Positions 11,217 through 25,200 of a stretch of DNA of 64,000 nucleotides are shown here, piece by piece. Position 1 is the stretch's first letter, and every line of letters begins with the position of its first letter. A program made the translations under genes and the position numbers. The DNA is from Monoplex corrugatus (Eukaryota; Mollusca; Gastropoda; Littorinimorpha; Ranellidae): NCBI GenBank assembly GCA_030674185.1, contig CM060306.1, positions 48,319,132-48,383,131 on the forward strand, given 5' to 3'. Below the pieces are notes generated by a model. That model made no database searches. It saw nothing but the letters and a program-made list of their open reading frames with translations, and was not told the DNA's origin.

Positions 11217-12991
11217 AACAGAGCTAGAGAGATAGACATACACACACGCATTCGCCTTTTGAATACTCAAGTTGTGAACAAAAAATTACACACATAAACT
11301 CAAAATGCTTCGAGAAAAAAATGTATTGTTTGTACAGCGACTTGGTTTTTAAGCTTGACATGAGAGTAAAATCAAACAGATGCTCCGTATGCAGCAGACG
11401 TTTCATAAACAACAGTCAGTATTAACAAGATGGCACTTTCTATGGCACTTCCTTAGGAAGCACGGTAAAAACTGCAGATTCTGGTGAAACTTTACAAATT
11501 TCGACATACCAGGATTTATAAATGTGCACACATCAAATATGTGACAGAACAGAAAGCGTATCACCATCTGTTTAAGTAGAGACATGAATGTCTGTGTATC
11601 ACGACCTGTTTAAGCAAAGACATGAATGTCTGTTTAACCAGACACATAAATACAGAGATTGGCAAATGCACAATTCTGCAGGCGATCAGTGTTTCAAGAT
11701 CAACATAAGTAACCAGTCCGCATGAGTGTCATAGTTGTCAGGTCAGGCCACTGCTCTCCTGTAGCTAATCACGTAATCCCACACTACCTGTACCTGTTCG
11801 AGCGTCGATGACTAAACCGAATCCTCACTGGCTTGGTAGGTGAGGGTAGTGGAACCCTGACAAGATACAAAAAAAAGACCTCTCAAAGGACGGATGAAAT
11901 CAACTAGAGTCAACAGTCAACCACAAAAAGAGCTTTGAGAGAGGAAGAGGTGAGGAGTAAACCTGAGAGAAATCTGGAGCTGGAGTCCATAACACAGTGT
12001 GCTGCTGTTATCACCCTCGTTCTGGCAACTCTATAACATCGCTGATACCAAGCTGTACTGGTTCTTGCTTTTCCCTTCAACTTCATCAGAGGTGTTGTGA
12101 AGGGACACTTCCTTCGTGGGCAAGAGCTGGCCTTCCAATACCCCTGCCCAGAACTGGGCACTGGAATCCCCTGCATGATCTCTCGAGATCTATGGACGAT
12201 ATTTGATATTTGCAATACATCTCAAAGCCACAAAATCTGTGGCTTGTTCTTTCTCAAGCCACAGACTTTTGCAGTACTATAAGCGATGGGCTTCAGCATG
12301 ACAGACAGACCGCATGCCACAAAGTAAGTTACTTCTCTCTCTTTACGTCTCTGGTTAAACACATCATATCATCATGATCTCTACTGTATTACAGGTAAAA
12401 AAAATTCACCTCTGGATACTTCAATGTTTCTGAAATAAACTTTCAAAAAGAACAAGCCTCTAAAATCAAAACCGCTGTTGGTGGCCAATGGAAATCTCGT
12501 AACTCACTGTATTTCAGTTAGTAATCAATCATCAATTCAAAGTTCTGCAGGATGCAGGACGAAATTATTCTTTTATCTCTGATTGAATTGATCTGCATTC
12601 ATCATTACATTCTCCGACAGCATGTCTGACAAGACACTATCACTAGCTTTGGGATCATGTGAGATGTTTGTGGAGAATCTAAAGAATGACTAGGGATTCT
12701 AAGTAGATGTCGCTCTTTTCTTTTTTCCTTTTGTCTAAACTGTCAGGACACATTCTTCCTCCTTTTGCAATATTTTGTAACTTGTTGTTTTGCATGTGCA
12801 AATATCTACTTCAAAAGTCTCTCCTGTTTATATAAACTCATTTATTTTGTCACAGACTAAGCATTTCACACGAGTTGTCTCTATACTACGAGTTTTTTCT
12901 CTCTCATTTCTTTTGTGCTAGGCCAAGACGGACAACCATGCTTACTATACCATGATTGTAATCCGTAATTTGTTCAACTTCAAGAGGGGTC

Positions 12992-13125
12992 CATTACTCT
13001 AGGGCAGTCGCATATTTGCTTAATCCAAATCTGCGAGCAATTATCTAAAAGACTCTGGAAGCTTACACAGAACTTCATTAAGGTCTTCAAACGAGTGTGA
13101 GGGAGTGGGGGTGGATAGAGAATTG
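12992..13125 (+). repeat. Dispersed repeat (family 3), fragment 1
   Basis: It shares CCAAATCTG, CAATTATCT, AGACTC and TTAAGGTCTT in the same order with 54930-55240 and 58905-59190. Confidence 0.5.
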
Positions 13126-13344
13126 GACGAGTTGAAATCCGGACCCCTGTTTTTGTTTATCTTCGTTGTATTGAGTTTAGAAATCACCAGGTTTTTATTG
13201 GCCACAAATGACATACATGTAGAACAACAAAAACAAAAAACCCACTGCTCATGTCAAAACAACTCCTCGAAAGGCGGGAAACATCAAACATTCTATTAAT
13301 TGAGACCAGGTTGGAAAACTGCAAAATGAAGTAAAACATTAGCT

Positions 13345-13360
13345 GGGGGGGGGGGGGGGG
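13345..13360. repeat. Poly(G) run
   Basis: Sixteen consecutive G residues, able in principle to form G-quadruplex structures. The exact length is uncertain in any assembly. Confidence 0.9.
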
Positions 13361-14050
13361 AGTATAAAATCACCCAGCAAATCAGACAGTAACGTAGGTT
13401 TATCATGCAAAAGCGATGCCAAATTTCGGTAATTAAGTATGACATGTTTTCATACATTATTCAAAATTAACTAAGAAAGAAACGTAGAAAAATGTGAAAG
13501 AAAACACAAACAAGGTGTGAAAAAATGAGAGGTAGTAAGTAGGCACAGGGGAGAAAACACAAAGGAAGAGTCAAACAAAAAAGGAAGATTCGTTTCCTCA
13601 AGTCCCCAAAAGAAAACTTCTACATATTACAGTTGGAGGGACAATTAGAAACACACACAAACAAACAAAACAAACAAACAAACAACAACTGGAGATTGCT
13701 AACATGCAGGAAAAAGGGAAGCTGGTAACAACAACAATGTAAAGAAAAGCAGAACATCTGTAAAGGTTTCAAAATTACAGAGGATGATCTTCATTTGTTG
13801 CATCTGGGTTTGTCACAGAGCAGTGAATCCATTTTACCAAACAGAAACATTATTTGACAAAAACACAAAAAGCAAGTACAAGCCATACACTGTATACTTT
13901 TCTCATACATACACTGATATCTTTGTGTATAACAAATATATACAGCCATCTTCTTATCTGTGTCATTTGATTTATGCAAGCCATACACCTTCCAGTTTCT
14001 GTTTTACGCGCTTTCAGTTTCTGTTATTTTCAACATGATTATCAATGCAC

Positions 14051-14136
14051 GTCATGATTGATATTTAAGGCAAATTTGAATAAAAGCAAAACTGTCATGA
14101 TTGACATTTAAGGCAAATTTGAATAAAAGCAAAACT
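14051..14136. repeat. 43-bp tandem duplication
   Basis: Two copies (14051-14093 and 14094-14136), nearly identical, of a GTCATGATTGA...AAAGCAAAACT unit. Confidence 0.9.
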
Positions 14137-14699
14137 ACAGTGTTTAGGAAAGGTAGCTCCTAAGCAGCTCGGGAGAAAGTTTTTTTTTTCAATGATAATG
14201 ATCTTAAAGTAATGAAGTCGTCCAAGTATCTTGGTATATATTTCTCTGCAAAAATAAATTTCTTTGTACATATTTCTCTGCAAAACTATTCCTTTTTTAT
14301 TTCTCTACAAAACTAAGGTTTACTTTAGCTTCTGAAAATTTGATATCTCTAGAGAAAAAATCTCTTATGTACATGTACATAATGAGTGAACTGCATAAAA
14401 CTGACTACAGCTGACTTCAGTATTTCTGAGAAAAACTTTAATTCTCCAGTACAAACAATTGTCTTTTTATAGTGCTGGGCTGTGGGGTCTTGCATCTAGT
14501 TCATCTGTAATTGAAAAGGTACTTTTGTCTGCACCAAAATGATACTCTGATATACACAAGAATACACCAAATGATTTTGTTTATGGATAACATGGGAGGT
14601 TTCCAGTTTGAATAAACACTATTGTTTGATGTGTAAGAAACTGAGCCAGGACAAATCGAGATAGATGAACACAGACTGCTACTCAAAACAAATTCATCA

Positions 14700-14891
14700 T
14701 TAACCCTTTGACTTCCGCACCCTATCCACCAACTGCAAAAACTAAACCCTTTGACTCCCTCACCCTATCCACCAGCTTCCTGCATGAAACTGGTGGATAG
14801 GGTAAGGAGTCAAAGGGTTAAATTTTTGCTTTGTTAGCAAGCATGACAATGCCGCACGCTGGTGGACAGGGTGCGGGAGTCAAAGAGTTAA
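14700..14891 (+). mobile_element. TTAA-flanked palindromic MITE, copy 4 (full nested form)
   Basis: TTAA at both ends. The outer arm CCCTTTGACTTCCGCACCC is followed by the inner hairpin and then the right arm ending GTGCGGGAGTCAAAGAG. Confidence 0.88.
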
Positions 14892-14906
14892 GGAAGAGGT
14901 AAAACT

Positions 14907-15007
14907 GAGCGACTGAAATTCTAAACGCATTATATACAATGGGATTTCATTTGAGCGACTGAAATTCTAAACGCATTATAATGTTTATATACAATGGGAT
15001 TTCATTT
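14907..15007. repeat. 46/55-bp tandem duplication
   Basis: The unit GAGCGACTGAAATTC...GGATTTCATTT occurs twice. The second copy has about 9 extra bases. Confidence 0.9.
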
Positions 15008-16145
15008 GTTTGAGAAAATCAAGATGTAGGGCATGCATGCTAAGTCGCTTATGAAGGCATTTATGTAGAGATGGCAATGTTGGTAAAGACTATTTCAATA
15101 ATAGTGATAAATTTCACTATACTGAAATTTCAAAATAGATTTCAGTACTAAAACATATATAATATCAAACATAAGTAAATATGTATGGATTGAGCTGACA
15201 AAATTCAGTTTGGTATATCCAGCATATTTGGTATACAAAGCTGATACAGGTGAAATCAAATGCTGATTATGTAAGGATGCAGTCGAAATACAATCATTTT
15301 GCACACATGCTTCAAAGACTTTAGGACTTAAGGAAATAACAATATTCATAGTATTCAAACATCATAACAAACAAAATATATTTGGTAAACATTGTTTTTA
15401 TGAACAAAAAGAAAGAGATACTTTGTGAAGTCTACTCTGTGAGATTTATAAGACATTTAAGAGGCGCTGAGTTGTTACGTCAACAAATTAACATGAATTA
15501 GTGTTATTAAATTCCATGGTAAGATTAACAATGTGTTGTGGATAATGAAGTATAGATTATTCATATTATCATTTTAAATTTCATGTAAATATTCTCATGT
15601 ACTTTCAATGAGTCACAACTGCATTATGGTACGTAACTGCTCATATCTCTTCAAATAATGTAATGACCTTAACTTGAATCAAAAATCATATTTGTGTCCG
15701 TATTTGTGTGTACCATATCATCACGGTTATAAAAAAAAAGAAGAAGACGACATTTCCTTTGATCCAACCAGAAACAATTTTAGGCATAAACTGATAAGTG
15801 GTTTACAGTCAGCATTAACTGGAATGGCAAAGTATCACAAAGTAATAACTCCAAAATGTACAACAGCCAAACAAGTGAAAAACTCTTAAAAAAACAAAGT
15901 CAGATTAACATGATTTGAGCAACAGGAGCCACACAGTGACACTAAAGTGCTGGCAAAACCAAAGTCACTGTCCTGACCAAGTTACAGTAAAAAAAAGTTA
16001 CAAAAAACATTAAATAGAACAAAGAAGATTGTGGCAAATATGTACACAAATACAATTCCATCAGAAAAAAACAAGAACTACAAAATGTGTATTGTACAAA
16101 AGGCAAAACACACAGAAGATTGGAAGCACACTTTTTCCTAATGAA

Positions 16146-16204
<59 letters not shown>

Positions 16205-16697
16205 ACAACACACAACTATCTAAATACTAAAAAGAAATAAAATGCTGAAACCATAATAAATGATACAGCACAAACATTACACAATAATACTAGTTAAATA
16301 GTACAGTGATATCAATTGATACTCAACAAATAAATAAAAGTATATGCACAAGTGATACCAATGTCTTTATCATGGACTGAAATATGCAGAAAAACAAAGC
16401 AAATAAACACGATAATGAAAAACATTATATTCATTTGTTGCGACATTATTAATGTGATATAGCCACATTAATTCTGATGATAAAAACAATAAAACAGTGT
16501 AAAACTAACAAAAATCAACAAGAAAAAAAATTAACAGCTTTTCTCTCAGCAATCTTTCTGTAGATATCAACATGTTCAGCTATATGTGCAAAATATCAGG
16601 TACACCATGGTGTGAAATAATCACTGTTTAGATATGCATAATATCAAGTATATCAAGGTCTGAATATATATGTATGTATGTATGCAAACTACCACCT
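15008..16697. other. AT-rich intergenic DNA
   Basis: No recognised gene. It contains a (CA)n tract at 16149-16203. Confidence 0.5.
16149..16203. repeat. (CA)n microsatellite
   Basis: About 54 bp of pure CA repeats. Confidence 0.95.
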
Positions 16698-17098
16698 ATA
16701 TAACCAGTCAACATGTCAAAGTGTTTCGTGCAATGGACTACAGACAGAAAGGTCATGGGTTTGAACTCCCACCGTTCCAAACAATTTATTTTAGGATTTT
16801 CTGGCCCTGCTCAGCTCCCACCCTTAGCTGTGTGCTAAGGGGTCCTTGGGATGACTAGGACCAGACAATTCAATCTCATCAACTTTGTGGGTATGTTTAT
16901 GAGGGATGCTGAAATTTCCCGACCAACACCCCGTAGGTGTGGTATATAAATAGATCTGATTGATGCCAGGATATATTATAAAATATGTACAGCCCTGTCA
17001 TGAGTCTCAATCCAAAATGGAACTCCATAGTATCATCACTATCATACCCATTCTCATCATTGGAGCATCGTAAAAAGACTACCCCAGATTCTGTGGCT
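16698..17098 (+). mobile_element. tRNA-derived SINE (family 1), copy B
   Basis: The B-box-like GGGTTTGAACTCCCA lies about 60 bp in, after a degraded A box. The body contains ATGCCAGGATATATTATAA, CAGCCCTGTCATG and GGAACTCCATAGTATCAT, all shared with copy C. Confidence 0.75.
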
Positions 17099-17695
17099 CT
17101 TCTTACCCAATTCTCCTGGTGATCTCAGTTTTGGTGGGTTTCGAGGTGTGCAGGACAGCCAAAATGAGTGGTGCAGTGTTGATGAGACAGGAGTGGTATA
17201 TACAATGGGGCAGAATAAAATCATATACATCATGGTTTGAAATAAGCAAAACACAAAAAATGAAAATTGTTCAATGAGGCAAATTAACTCTGTTTCATGA
17301 TCACACTTAATATGCATCTTCAAAACATACCTGCAGAATCCAGACACCAAATGCATCCCGTTATAAAAAGATATGTTTTGGTAGATTTGATATGAGACAA
17401 TGACAGTGACAATGATATTGTATTTTCAAAACACAGGAAATTTAAGCTACAAGCCATTTTTCAAAACTGCTGTTGCTAATCCACATATCTGCTTAAAACT
17501 AAACACACTGAATAAGTAAATCAATGATTATAAGACAACATACATAAGGAAATGAAAGAGCAATATCAAAAATATATCATAACATGTATAGGAAAATCAA
17601 AGAATAACATTATCTGTTACCATTAAGATAAGAGAGATGTATGTAAGAAAAAATAGCCATCAATGGGTGAGAGATAGACAGAGATAGAGATAGAT

Positions 17696-17698
17696 AGA

Positions 17699-17774
<76 letters not shown>

Positions 17775-17794
17775 TGTGTGTGTGTGTGTGTGTG
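17696..17794. repeat. (GA)n(TG)n compound microsatellite
   Basis: About 75 bp of GA repeats directly followed by about 22 bp of TG repeats. Confidence 0.95.
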
Positions 17795-18053
17795 AGATAA
17801 ACAAAACCACAACATTTTTGTATGTATATGCAATACCTAATCTCACATAGCAGGTGCACAAACACACACACATACATAGTCCTCCAATCATACTAAAATA
17901 ATGTACAAAAAAATTCTCCTATCCTACTTTACATACAAAAAAAAAAATCTTACTCACCCACTCCCCTCCTTATTCCATACTTTCTATCTCTTATCACATT
18001 GACAGATGGTGATTATGGTGATCAATGAGATTCATTTAAATGGCAAAACAGAC

Positions 18054-18130
18054 CATAAACCAGATCTGATGAGAATGTGAAGTGTACAATAAATCATAAA
18101 CCAAGTCTGATTAGAATGTGAAGTGTACAA
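18054..18130. repeat. 41-bp tandem duplication
   Basis: A CATAAACCA...GAATGTGAAGTGTACAA unit occurs twice with a few differences. Confidence 0.85.
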
Positions 18131-18661
18131 CCTTAAGAAAAGAAAAAGGACATTTTTCAAAGAATGAAAATGTATTCTTCTGCTCTTACAGCTTTTACTC
18201 CCCAAGGACTGAATCTTCGCCTATAAATTGGTGGATGAAACTGTGAAAAAAACAGAACATACATAATCTATGTGGAAATTTATATTCACAAATTAAGACA
18301 TAAGCATGGTGGGGAAGAAGAAAGATAGGACTACAATCAGCTGCTACACATGTTTCATACAAATGTGGATAAATGCTAACAGATGACATTTATTTCATCT
18401 GTCTAGCTAATCTGCCATCCCTTCTTGTTTGGTTGGTTTTATGATAAAAACATTTTAAAAGGCAAACCTGGATTTATACAGGCATATTTAAGATTTAAGA
18501 CTGGTTCTTGCTGTGTATCAATTAGCTTAGGACATATCTGGTATGGACCATACATATTCAAAGTGCATCTGACCGGGTAACAGATCTGATATATTACATG
18601 CCAACCTCCCTAACCCCTATAAAGGTTGTCTTCAAACACACGAGCTATATTATAAGTTTAA

Positions 18662-19082
18662 ACACCAGTCGCTGTGGTATAGTGGTTAACACAATGGACT
18701 ACCGATCGGAAGGTTGTGGGTTTGAATCCCCATCAGTCCCTTTAAAAACATATCATTGTGGGATATTTCGGCTCTAACCGGCTCCTACCCAGAGTTTGGC
18801 GTGTTATGGGCTCATTGGGAAGACTGGGACCACACAGTCGAGTCTCATCCACTTCACAGATGCATGTGTCATTGAGGGTGTTTCTCAAATCTTCTAACCA
18901 GCACTGCAGGTGTCTGTATCTCTTGGGCCTGGTTGACACCAGGATATATTATGACAGTAAGCGTAGAGTACAGCCCTGTCATGCAGTCTCAATTCTAAAT
19001 GGAACTCCATAGTATCATGATTATCAAACTCATTGGCATCATCATCATCGCACTGAAAAAACTGTGTCAGCTTCTGTGGCCA
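18662..19082 (+). mobile_element. tRNA-derived SINE (family 1), copy C
   Basis: This is the best-preserved copy. Its A box is TGGTATAGTGGTTAAC and its B box GGGTTTGAATCCCC, correctly spaced as in a tRNA gene. A body of about 340 bp follows and ends in ATCATCATCAT-type sequence. Confidence 0.8.
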
Positions 19083-19192
19083 TTAAGGTGGTGTAAAAAA
19101 TGGGATGAGAAAAAAAAAAAAAGATGAAAAGGTGAGCACAAAGGTAACCTCCCTGAGTGCACTGATCCTAAAAAAAACAATAAAAAAAAAGT

Positions 19193-19384
19193 TTAACCCT
19201 TTGACTCCCGCACCCTGTCCACCAGCATCCTGCATTTTCAACCATGTCATCAAAGCCAAAACTTGACCCTTTGGTTCCCTCACCCTATCCACCAACTTCC
19301 TGCAGGAAGCTGGTGGATAGGGGGAGGGAATCAAAGATTAAGTTTTTGCAATTGCTGGATGGGATGCGGGAGGCAAAGGGTTAA
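19193..19384 (-). mobile_element. TTAA-flanked palindromic MITE, copy 5 (reverse orientation)
   Basis: TTAA at both ends, and the full nested structure read on the minus strand. The inner hairpin GCTTCC/GGAAGC is centred near 19304. Confidence 0.85.
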
Positions 19385-21000
19385 ACACATTCACAAAATA
19401 AAAAAATTTTTTCCAACAAGATGGACATTTAAAGAAAATCATGGGCTGGGCGTTTGTAACCTTTTATCCAAGACAGTGATCAAAAGTTTTGGATACCAGA
19501 CTGGAAACAGATGGTCAGTTTTGTATGAATACACGTGCATCACTGACAACACTCAAGTGAAAGCTGGTAACCTTAACATACAAAATAGTCTAATATGTTA
19601 CCATCGATATTGGAAAACATCTCAGATGCAAGAATCTGATCAGGTAAAATCTTTAAAGCCAAATTGATATCTTGATTTTTCAAATTGTTCAAACAATAAA
19701 ACATTTGCATGAGACTAGTAATAAAATAAATGGCATGAATGTGTAGAATCCCATGAGTACAATCATCCTGTAAATTTTCAGATATATTTCTTGTTCTGTT
19801 TCCAAAATAATCATGGCAACAAAAATTCCGAAAAGATGTGGATGAGAAGCCAAAGGCCACGGTGTGAATCCTTCTTAGTACATACGAAATTTATTGCAGG
19901 CATTCAAAATTTTAACACTGGTCATCTCCTCCCAGAGAACATCATGGACATCATAATTTTGCTACTGATTTGTCCCTTGTCATCAGAGAGATAGAATCTA
20001 CTAGTCAAGTTAATGTATGCATACATCAGTCATGTGAAAGTTACAACTAGTAAAAGCACATGGCTAGCCTACAACAATAAACATGGCCATGTGTTGAGTT
20101 TACAAAAATGCACGCCTGATAGTGAAGGCAAATAAACAGTGGCGCACATTTTCATGCACTTTACCTTCAAAGGATTATACAGCTGTGGCTTGACTGAAAA
20201 GTGGGCTACAAGACTAAGTTTCATACCCTGTATGGCACAAAATTTGAGCTCACTGTTTAAATAGACAAATAATGTGCATTTCTGGTAAAAGATTTTCAGG
20301 CTATATCATACGTTACAAAAAGAATGGAATGCAGATTAAGAAATTAATTAAGAAATATTGATTCCACAACAGTCATTTCAACACAGTTTCCATCCCCACA
20401 AAGTAAATCAGCCAAACTAACTGTTCCAGTAATTACTGTTCCAGCATCTGTGAGTTTCTAAACTCATGACTGGATCCAGAGGGAAAAAAAAGAATAAAAG
20501 AGGGGAGAAATCAAACAAAAACTAATAATGGTCATTCCAACATAAAGACAAAAAAAGAACACTGAATGTTTTGAGTATAACAAAACAATGCTTTCTTTCT
20601 CAACAACAGTGACGCCGAAGAAACCCCCTGATAAGCATAGCATGATAAAGAAATGTTGCTTATCCGAGTCTGTCAGTCACTTGCTTAGTGACTGAAAGAT
20701 GCTAACTAGTACAGAACTTTTTAGTACACAGTCAATGGCTCAGTTGTTTATCAATCTTCATTTCCAAAAGTAAAGCATCATTTAAAACAAGGAAAAAAAT
20801 AGAACTGAAACTGCACTGTTCTTCAAAGACATTTTGTGTTAACATTGTACAATACATGAAATAAAAGAAAGTACGAAGGCAAAGTAGAGAAGAGAGGGAC
20901 AATGGAGTGAGAAAGGCAGGTTGAGCATCATGCACTTGCTGATAAGCATCAAGGCCAAGGCGTATGTAACATGTACGGCATGCTTTGTAGTGACAAATTT

Positions 21001-21002
<2 letters not shown>

Positions 21003-21041
<39 letters not shown>

Positions 21042-21071
21042 CGCGCGCACACACACACACACACACACACA
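21003..21071. repeat. (CA)n microsatellite
   Basis: About 69 bp of CA repeats with a short GCGCGC interruption. Confidence 0.95.
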
Positions 21072-21293
21072 ATCTGGCTGAATGTAAAGACATAATGTAT
21101 GTTGTGCATTACTAACACAGAAATACTGGGCATGAAAAGGGACATTAATCCAAAGTTCTAGAATAAACAGCATGTGAGGTAGTTTAGAAACTTGAAGCAG
21201 TTTGGAAAAATACTGGACAGACAATAGGATTTGTGTTTATAATGCTGTTGCCTAGATATCAGCAGCGACACAAAAGTATGGGAAGAGAACTTC

Positions 21294-21542
21294 AGCTGTT
21301 CAACAGCATATGTCTTGATAAAGATACATATCATACTGAAACAGAAATATACATATACAACAACAGAAATCTGCTTATAAAAATAATACCTGAAATAAGC
21401 AAACTTCAAAATAATAGCTATTCTCTTTACTGCAATGAGCTGTTCAACAACATGTGTCTTAGTAAAGACACATATACTGAAAGAGACATACACATACAAA
21501 CTCTGTTTATAAAATTATCTTAAAAAAAACACACTTCAAAAT
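21294..21542. repeat. ~143-bp diverged tandem duplication
   Basis: Two copies begin AGCTGTTCAACA (21294 and 21437) and end in AAACTTCAAAAT or CACTTCAAAATG. Confidence 0.75.
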
Positions 21543-21689
21543 GCATATTATTTCCTTTATTGCAAAGTGAAACATAGAGACTCAACAAAAATCGGACTAA
21601 ATCATCTTGACATAAATTACATGCAGTATGAGTATTTATTGCTTTTACCACAATAAAACAACAACTAAACTTGGGAGTCGTTCAGAATG

Positions 21690-22203
21690 TGGTGTTAACC
21701 CTGATATGACTCTAGTAGTCAGCTGGGCTTTAAGCAATATGAACTCAAACTTGTATCAGGCAATAAAGTATTTCAAATGTTTTGAAATGAACAAAATCAT
21801 ATCATTTTGGACAAATGTATAAATTGAGGGGTAAGACATCAAATTTCCAATCACTGCCTCAGTATCTCCTATCTTGTGGGTAAAGGGTGGAGGTTTTCCT
21901 GATGTCCCAAGTCAACACGTGTTCATTTTATTTTTCACTCTGAAAGATATCAGACTTGAGCTTCTTGTGTACAAATGTGTTAGTACCTAAACTTCTTTTA
22001 TGTCAGACAATATATTACTTCAGATACCTTGAAATGAACAAAATCAGATCACTTTGGACAAGTGTGATAATCAAGGGCTAAGATATCAAACTTCCAATCA
22101 GAAGCTCTGTATTCAATTCCGCCTTGGTACCCTTCTGCCTTGTTGGTAAACGGTGGAGGTTTTCCTGATGTCCCAAGTCAACACCTGTTCGTTTTATTTT
22201 TCA
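21690..22203 (+). repeat. SINE-like repeat cluster
   Basis: A CCTGATATGACTCTA...AGCTGGGCTTTAAGCAA segment at 21695-21745 recurs at 41425-41470. Two copies of a ~170-bp unit follow (21782-21941 and 22029-22203), both ending TTTTCCTGATGTCCCAAGTC. The second unit holds a B-box-like TATTCAATTCC. A tRNA-derived origin is likely but not certain. Confidence 0.55.
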
Positions 22204-25200
22204 TTTAATGCTTTTACTAGGTACCGGCAGCCTCTCTTCAGCAATGCCGGAATTGTGTCAGTCAGTGGGAAAATTGCACATGTTTATCAGACAAATATTC
22301 TTGCAGATGAACATGAATGACAAAGTTGTTATCATGAAGATAAAGATTGTTCTTTCCTCTATCAATCTGTGCTGTTTGTTTTTAATATACATGCATCCAA
22401 ACGAAAATCTGCAAAAAACCCCCCAAAAAACACAGACCAACGAAGTTTCCTTGCGTGTGATGTAATGGCGACTGGCTCATGGCAGTGCTTGGGGTGACCG
22501 GTTAACGGCAACTTAAATTATACGGGTCACACAGGGCTACTTTCATGCAAATTAGTACAGCTGACAGGTCGAAACCCTGTCCTTCATTACCATATAATAT
22601 ATATTTTATAAAAATATCAGTTTGTTAGTCTTCTAAAGGTCGGAATATCGTCAAACTTTGAAGAAAAATATCTGAGGACCTACTTGATAAATCAGATCTT
22701 TCCACAGATGCGTAAACAGCCTTTTTTTTTGCTGAATAAACCGTATATGGAACTATGAGATATGACGTTTATGGGATGTGCGCGAGCCAACAAAGGGCGA
22801 GTACCCATGACCTGCCATTTTAGCATATGGGAACCTCGAATCATGGCGGCCTTCGAAGCGATCGCTGAAAGTCCAGTCAATTTCTACCTGTGATCGTCAA
22901 GCTGAAGGACAAACGTTGTAAACATCGACTGACTTTTCATGAAAATTGACTCAGAAGTTTGATTCAATGAATTATTTTTTATGTTTCTCCTTACTTAGAA
23001 AGATTTTCAAAGAAATCCACGGCAGGTATAGCCTGCATAAGCAAAGAATAGTAAGTACAATCTCCGGTTTCATGTTTTATTGCCAAGGGATTTTTTTTCA
23101 ACGACCTGGAACAAGTAGAAGTAAACCTTTGTGAAGCGATTGCTTTCCAAAGGTGTTTATATTGCTAGTATTTAAGGAATATGATGGAATTTTGTTTAAT
23201 ACATCGAAATCATCATATTGTGTGCTAGTACTCGGCTAGAAATTTAAACTGGAAGTTGGTCAGTGAGAGCATGTCGTCTATCGGATAGGTGCACACATTA
23301 TCAGACCACTACATAGCATCAGGCAAACACGGACACACAGCTCCACAAATTCCAATGAGCCTTTCTAATGGCACAAAATAAGAATACTTTACTCTCAAAA
23401 GTAATAAAGATAGCTGGCACAAATTAAAAAAAAAAAACACTAGAGAAAAATACAGATTTTACTTCTATTTGTTTTCAAGGCAATGATGATTTTCTGTGGA
23501 TAAAAGCAACCATCACTGCCACCAAAACTTCAACAGCAGACACTCACTAATAAACTACTTCTACAGTTAAAACTGTTGAGAACTGAGTGTGATAAGTCGC
23601 GGGATGAGAACACGGCTTTTGTTTAAAAAATTAGTAACACTGATTAATCATCACCTCAGGGGCTAAATCTGAAGACAAAAACTGAGACAGTTTTAAAAGA
23701 AGCAGAGAGATTTTCAGTAGACAGACCAGACATTGAAAATTTCTTTGTCTGTGGATATGGGAAGACGCATAATACTACGAAATAACTGATGAAAATAACT
23801 TATTGATAAACATTAGGAATGCGTATAGAAATGGCTGTAAGTCATGTATTGCATTGCCAGGCATGTATCTTCAGCTGTTGCACATTTTAATTTCATTACA
23901 TTATTGAGAAGGATGTCTTTCTGTGCGAGTATGATACAAAGTCATCTGTGGATCACATTATTTCAGACTAAATCAGTACATAACATACAAAATCTTAAAA
24001 TCTCGTATATTAGCAACATTTGCTTGTAAAGAGTGAAGCTGTAGCTCTGTATTTGATTTACATGCAAAATTTCAGGAGATTCCGTATTGATGTCATTCAC
24101 AGCAACATGAAAACATCCACTATGCAAACCATACACCCCCACCGCAGATACAGAATGCAGACTGTGCAACATCATACTGCATGCACAGGGTAGGCAAAAT
24201 ATTGAGCGCACACACATTCAAGACAAATCTGAACCCTTACAGAAAACCAAAGAGATCATTTTCAAAACTAATGTGGGAATCATATTTTCCTCCCTTGCAC
24301 ACCAAAATATTTACCACTGAAAAACAGCATTGTGTCAGCAAGAAATTTCAGCGTACAAATTCAACAGACATCAATATTGACCTCATCAATACCACACAAT
24401 ATGAAAACTGCACACTGTGTCCCTGACAACAGCTGACCATTACAACAGCAAACTTCCAATTGTTTTCTTTTAATCACACCAAATGTCCATGTTTAACAAA
24501 TAAAAATACACACAAATGAAATCACGATTTTAAATGTTCAATATAAATTAAAGTCCAAAATGAATAAATAAAACTCTTAAGAAGTAAAAGAGTATAAACA
24601 CTTTAAATCTGATTCAGCAGGCAACAAGTGTTAATAAAATCTGATGAGAACAGGTACATGGACACCAGAAACTGCACTGCACTGTATCTATGACATAGAT
24701 CTTCAGTTTCAGTTTCTCAGGATAGCATCTCCATACTCAGTATCAGATCCATATTCATTGATGCCACAGATGTCATGTGATGGATAAGATTTAACATGAT
24801 CCTGGCATAAGCCCTACATCTGCGCATAAGTGCCTCAAGCTGGCAAGGCCTTAGGATTCTACTTAGCATATATGTTTTTTATGTTTATCCTTGCATAAAA
24901 ATCCATTATGACAGCACTGTACACAGACACATCCATAGGAAACCCAATATAAAATTGTTTCTTGTTTCCTAACACAATTTATCATCCCTATCAGTTAAAG
25001 TTCCACATTGTTTTTGAGGTACAGGATCCCGGATGTACATACGCGTTGATGAGTAGGCCTACAAACCTCTCATTTTTCATTTGGTATTTGAAGACAATAT
25101 GTCCAACTGTTCACAAGAATTGTTAAACTACCGTTCTATGTCTAATCTGGACAGTTTACGTGATACAGCTGGCAAACAACTTAACATGCCACCACAAGGT

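Larger units (their letters stand above)
10856..14699. other. AT-rich intergenic DNA with small repeats
   Basis: No supported gene. It contains (CA)n at 11174-11216, a dispersed-repeat fragment at about 12992-13125, a 16-base poly(G) run at 13345-13360, and a 43-bp tandem duplication at 14051-14136. Confidence 0.5.
17099..18661. other. AT-rich intergenic DNA
   Basis: No supported gene. It includes the compound repeat at 17696-17794 and a 41-bp tandem duplication at 18054-18130. Confidence 0.5.
19385..21689. other. AT-rich intergenic DNA with tandem duplications
   Basis: No gene recognised. It contains (CA)n at 21003-21071 and a diverged ~143-bp tandem duplication at 21294-21542. Confidence 0.5.
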
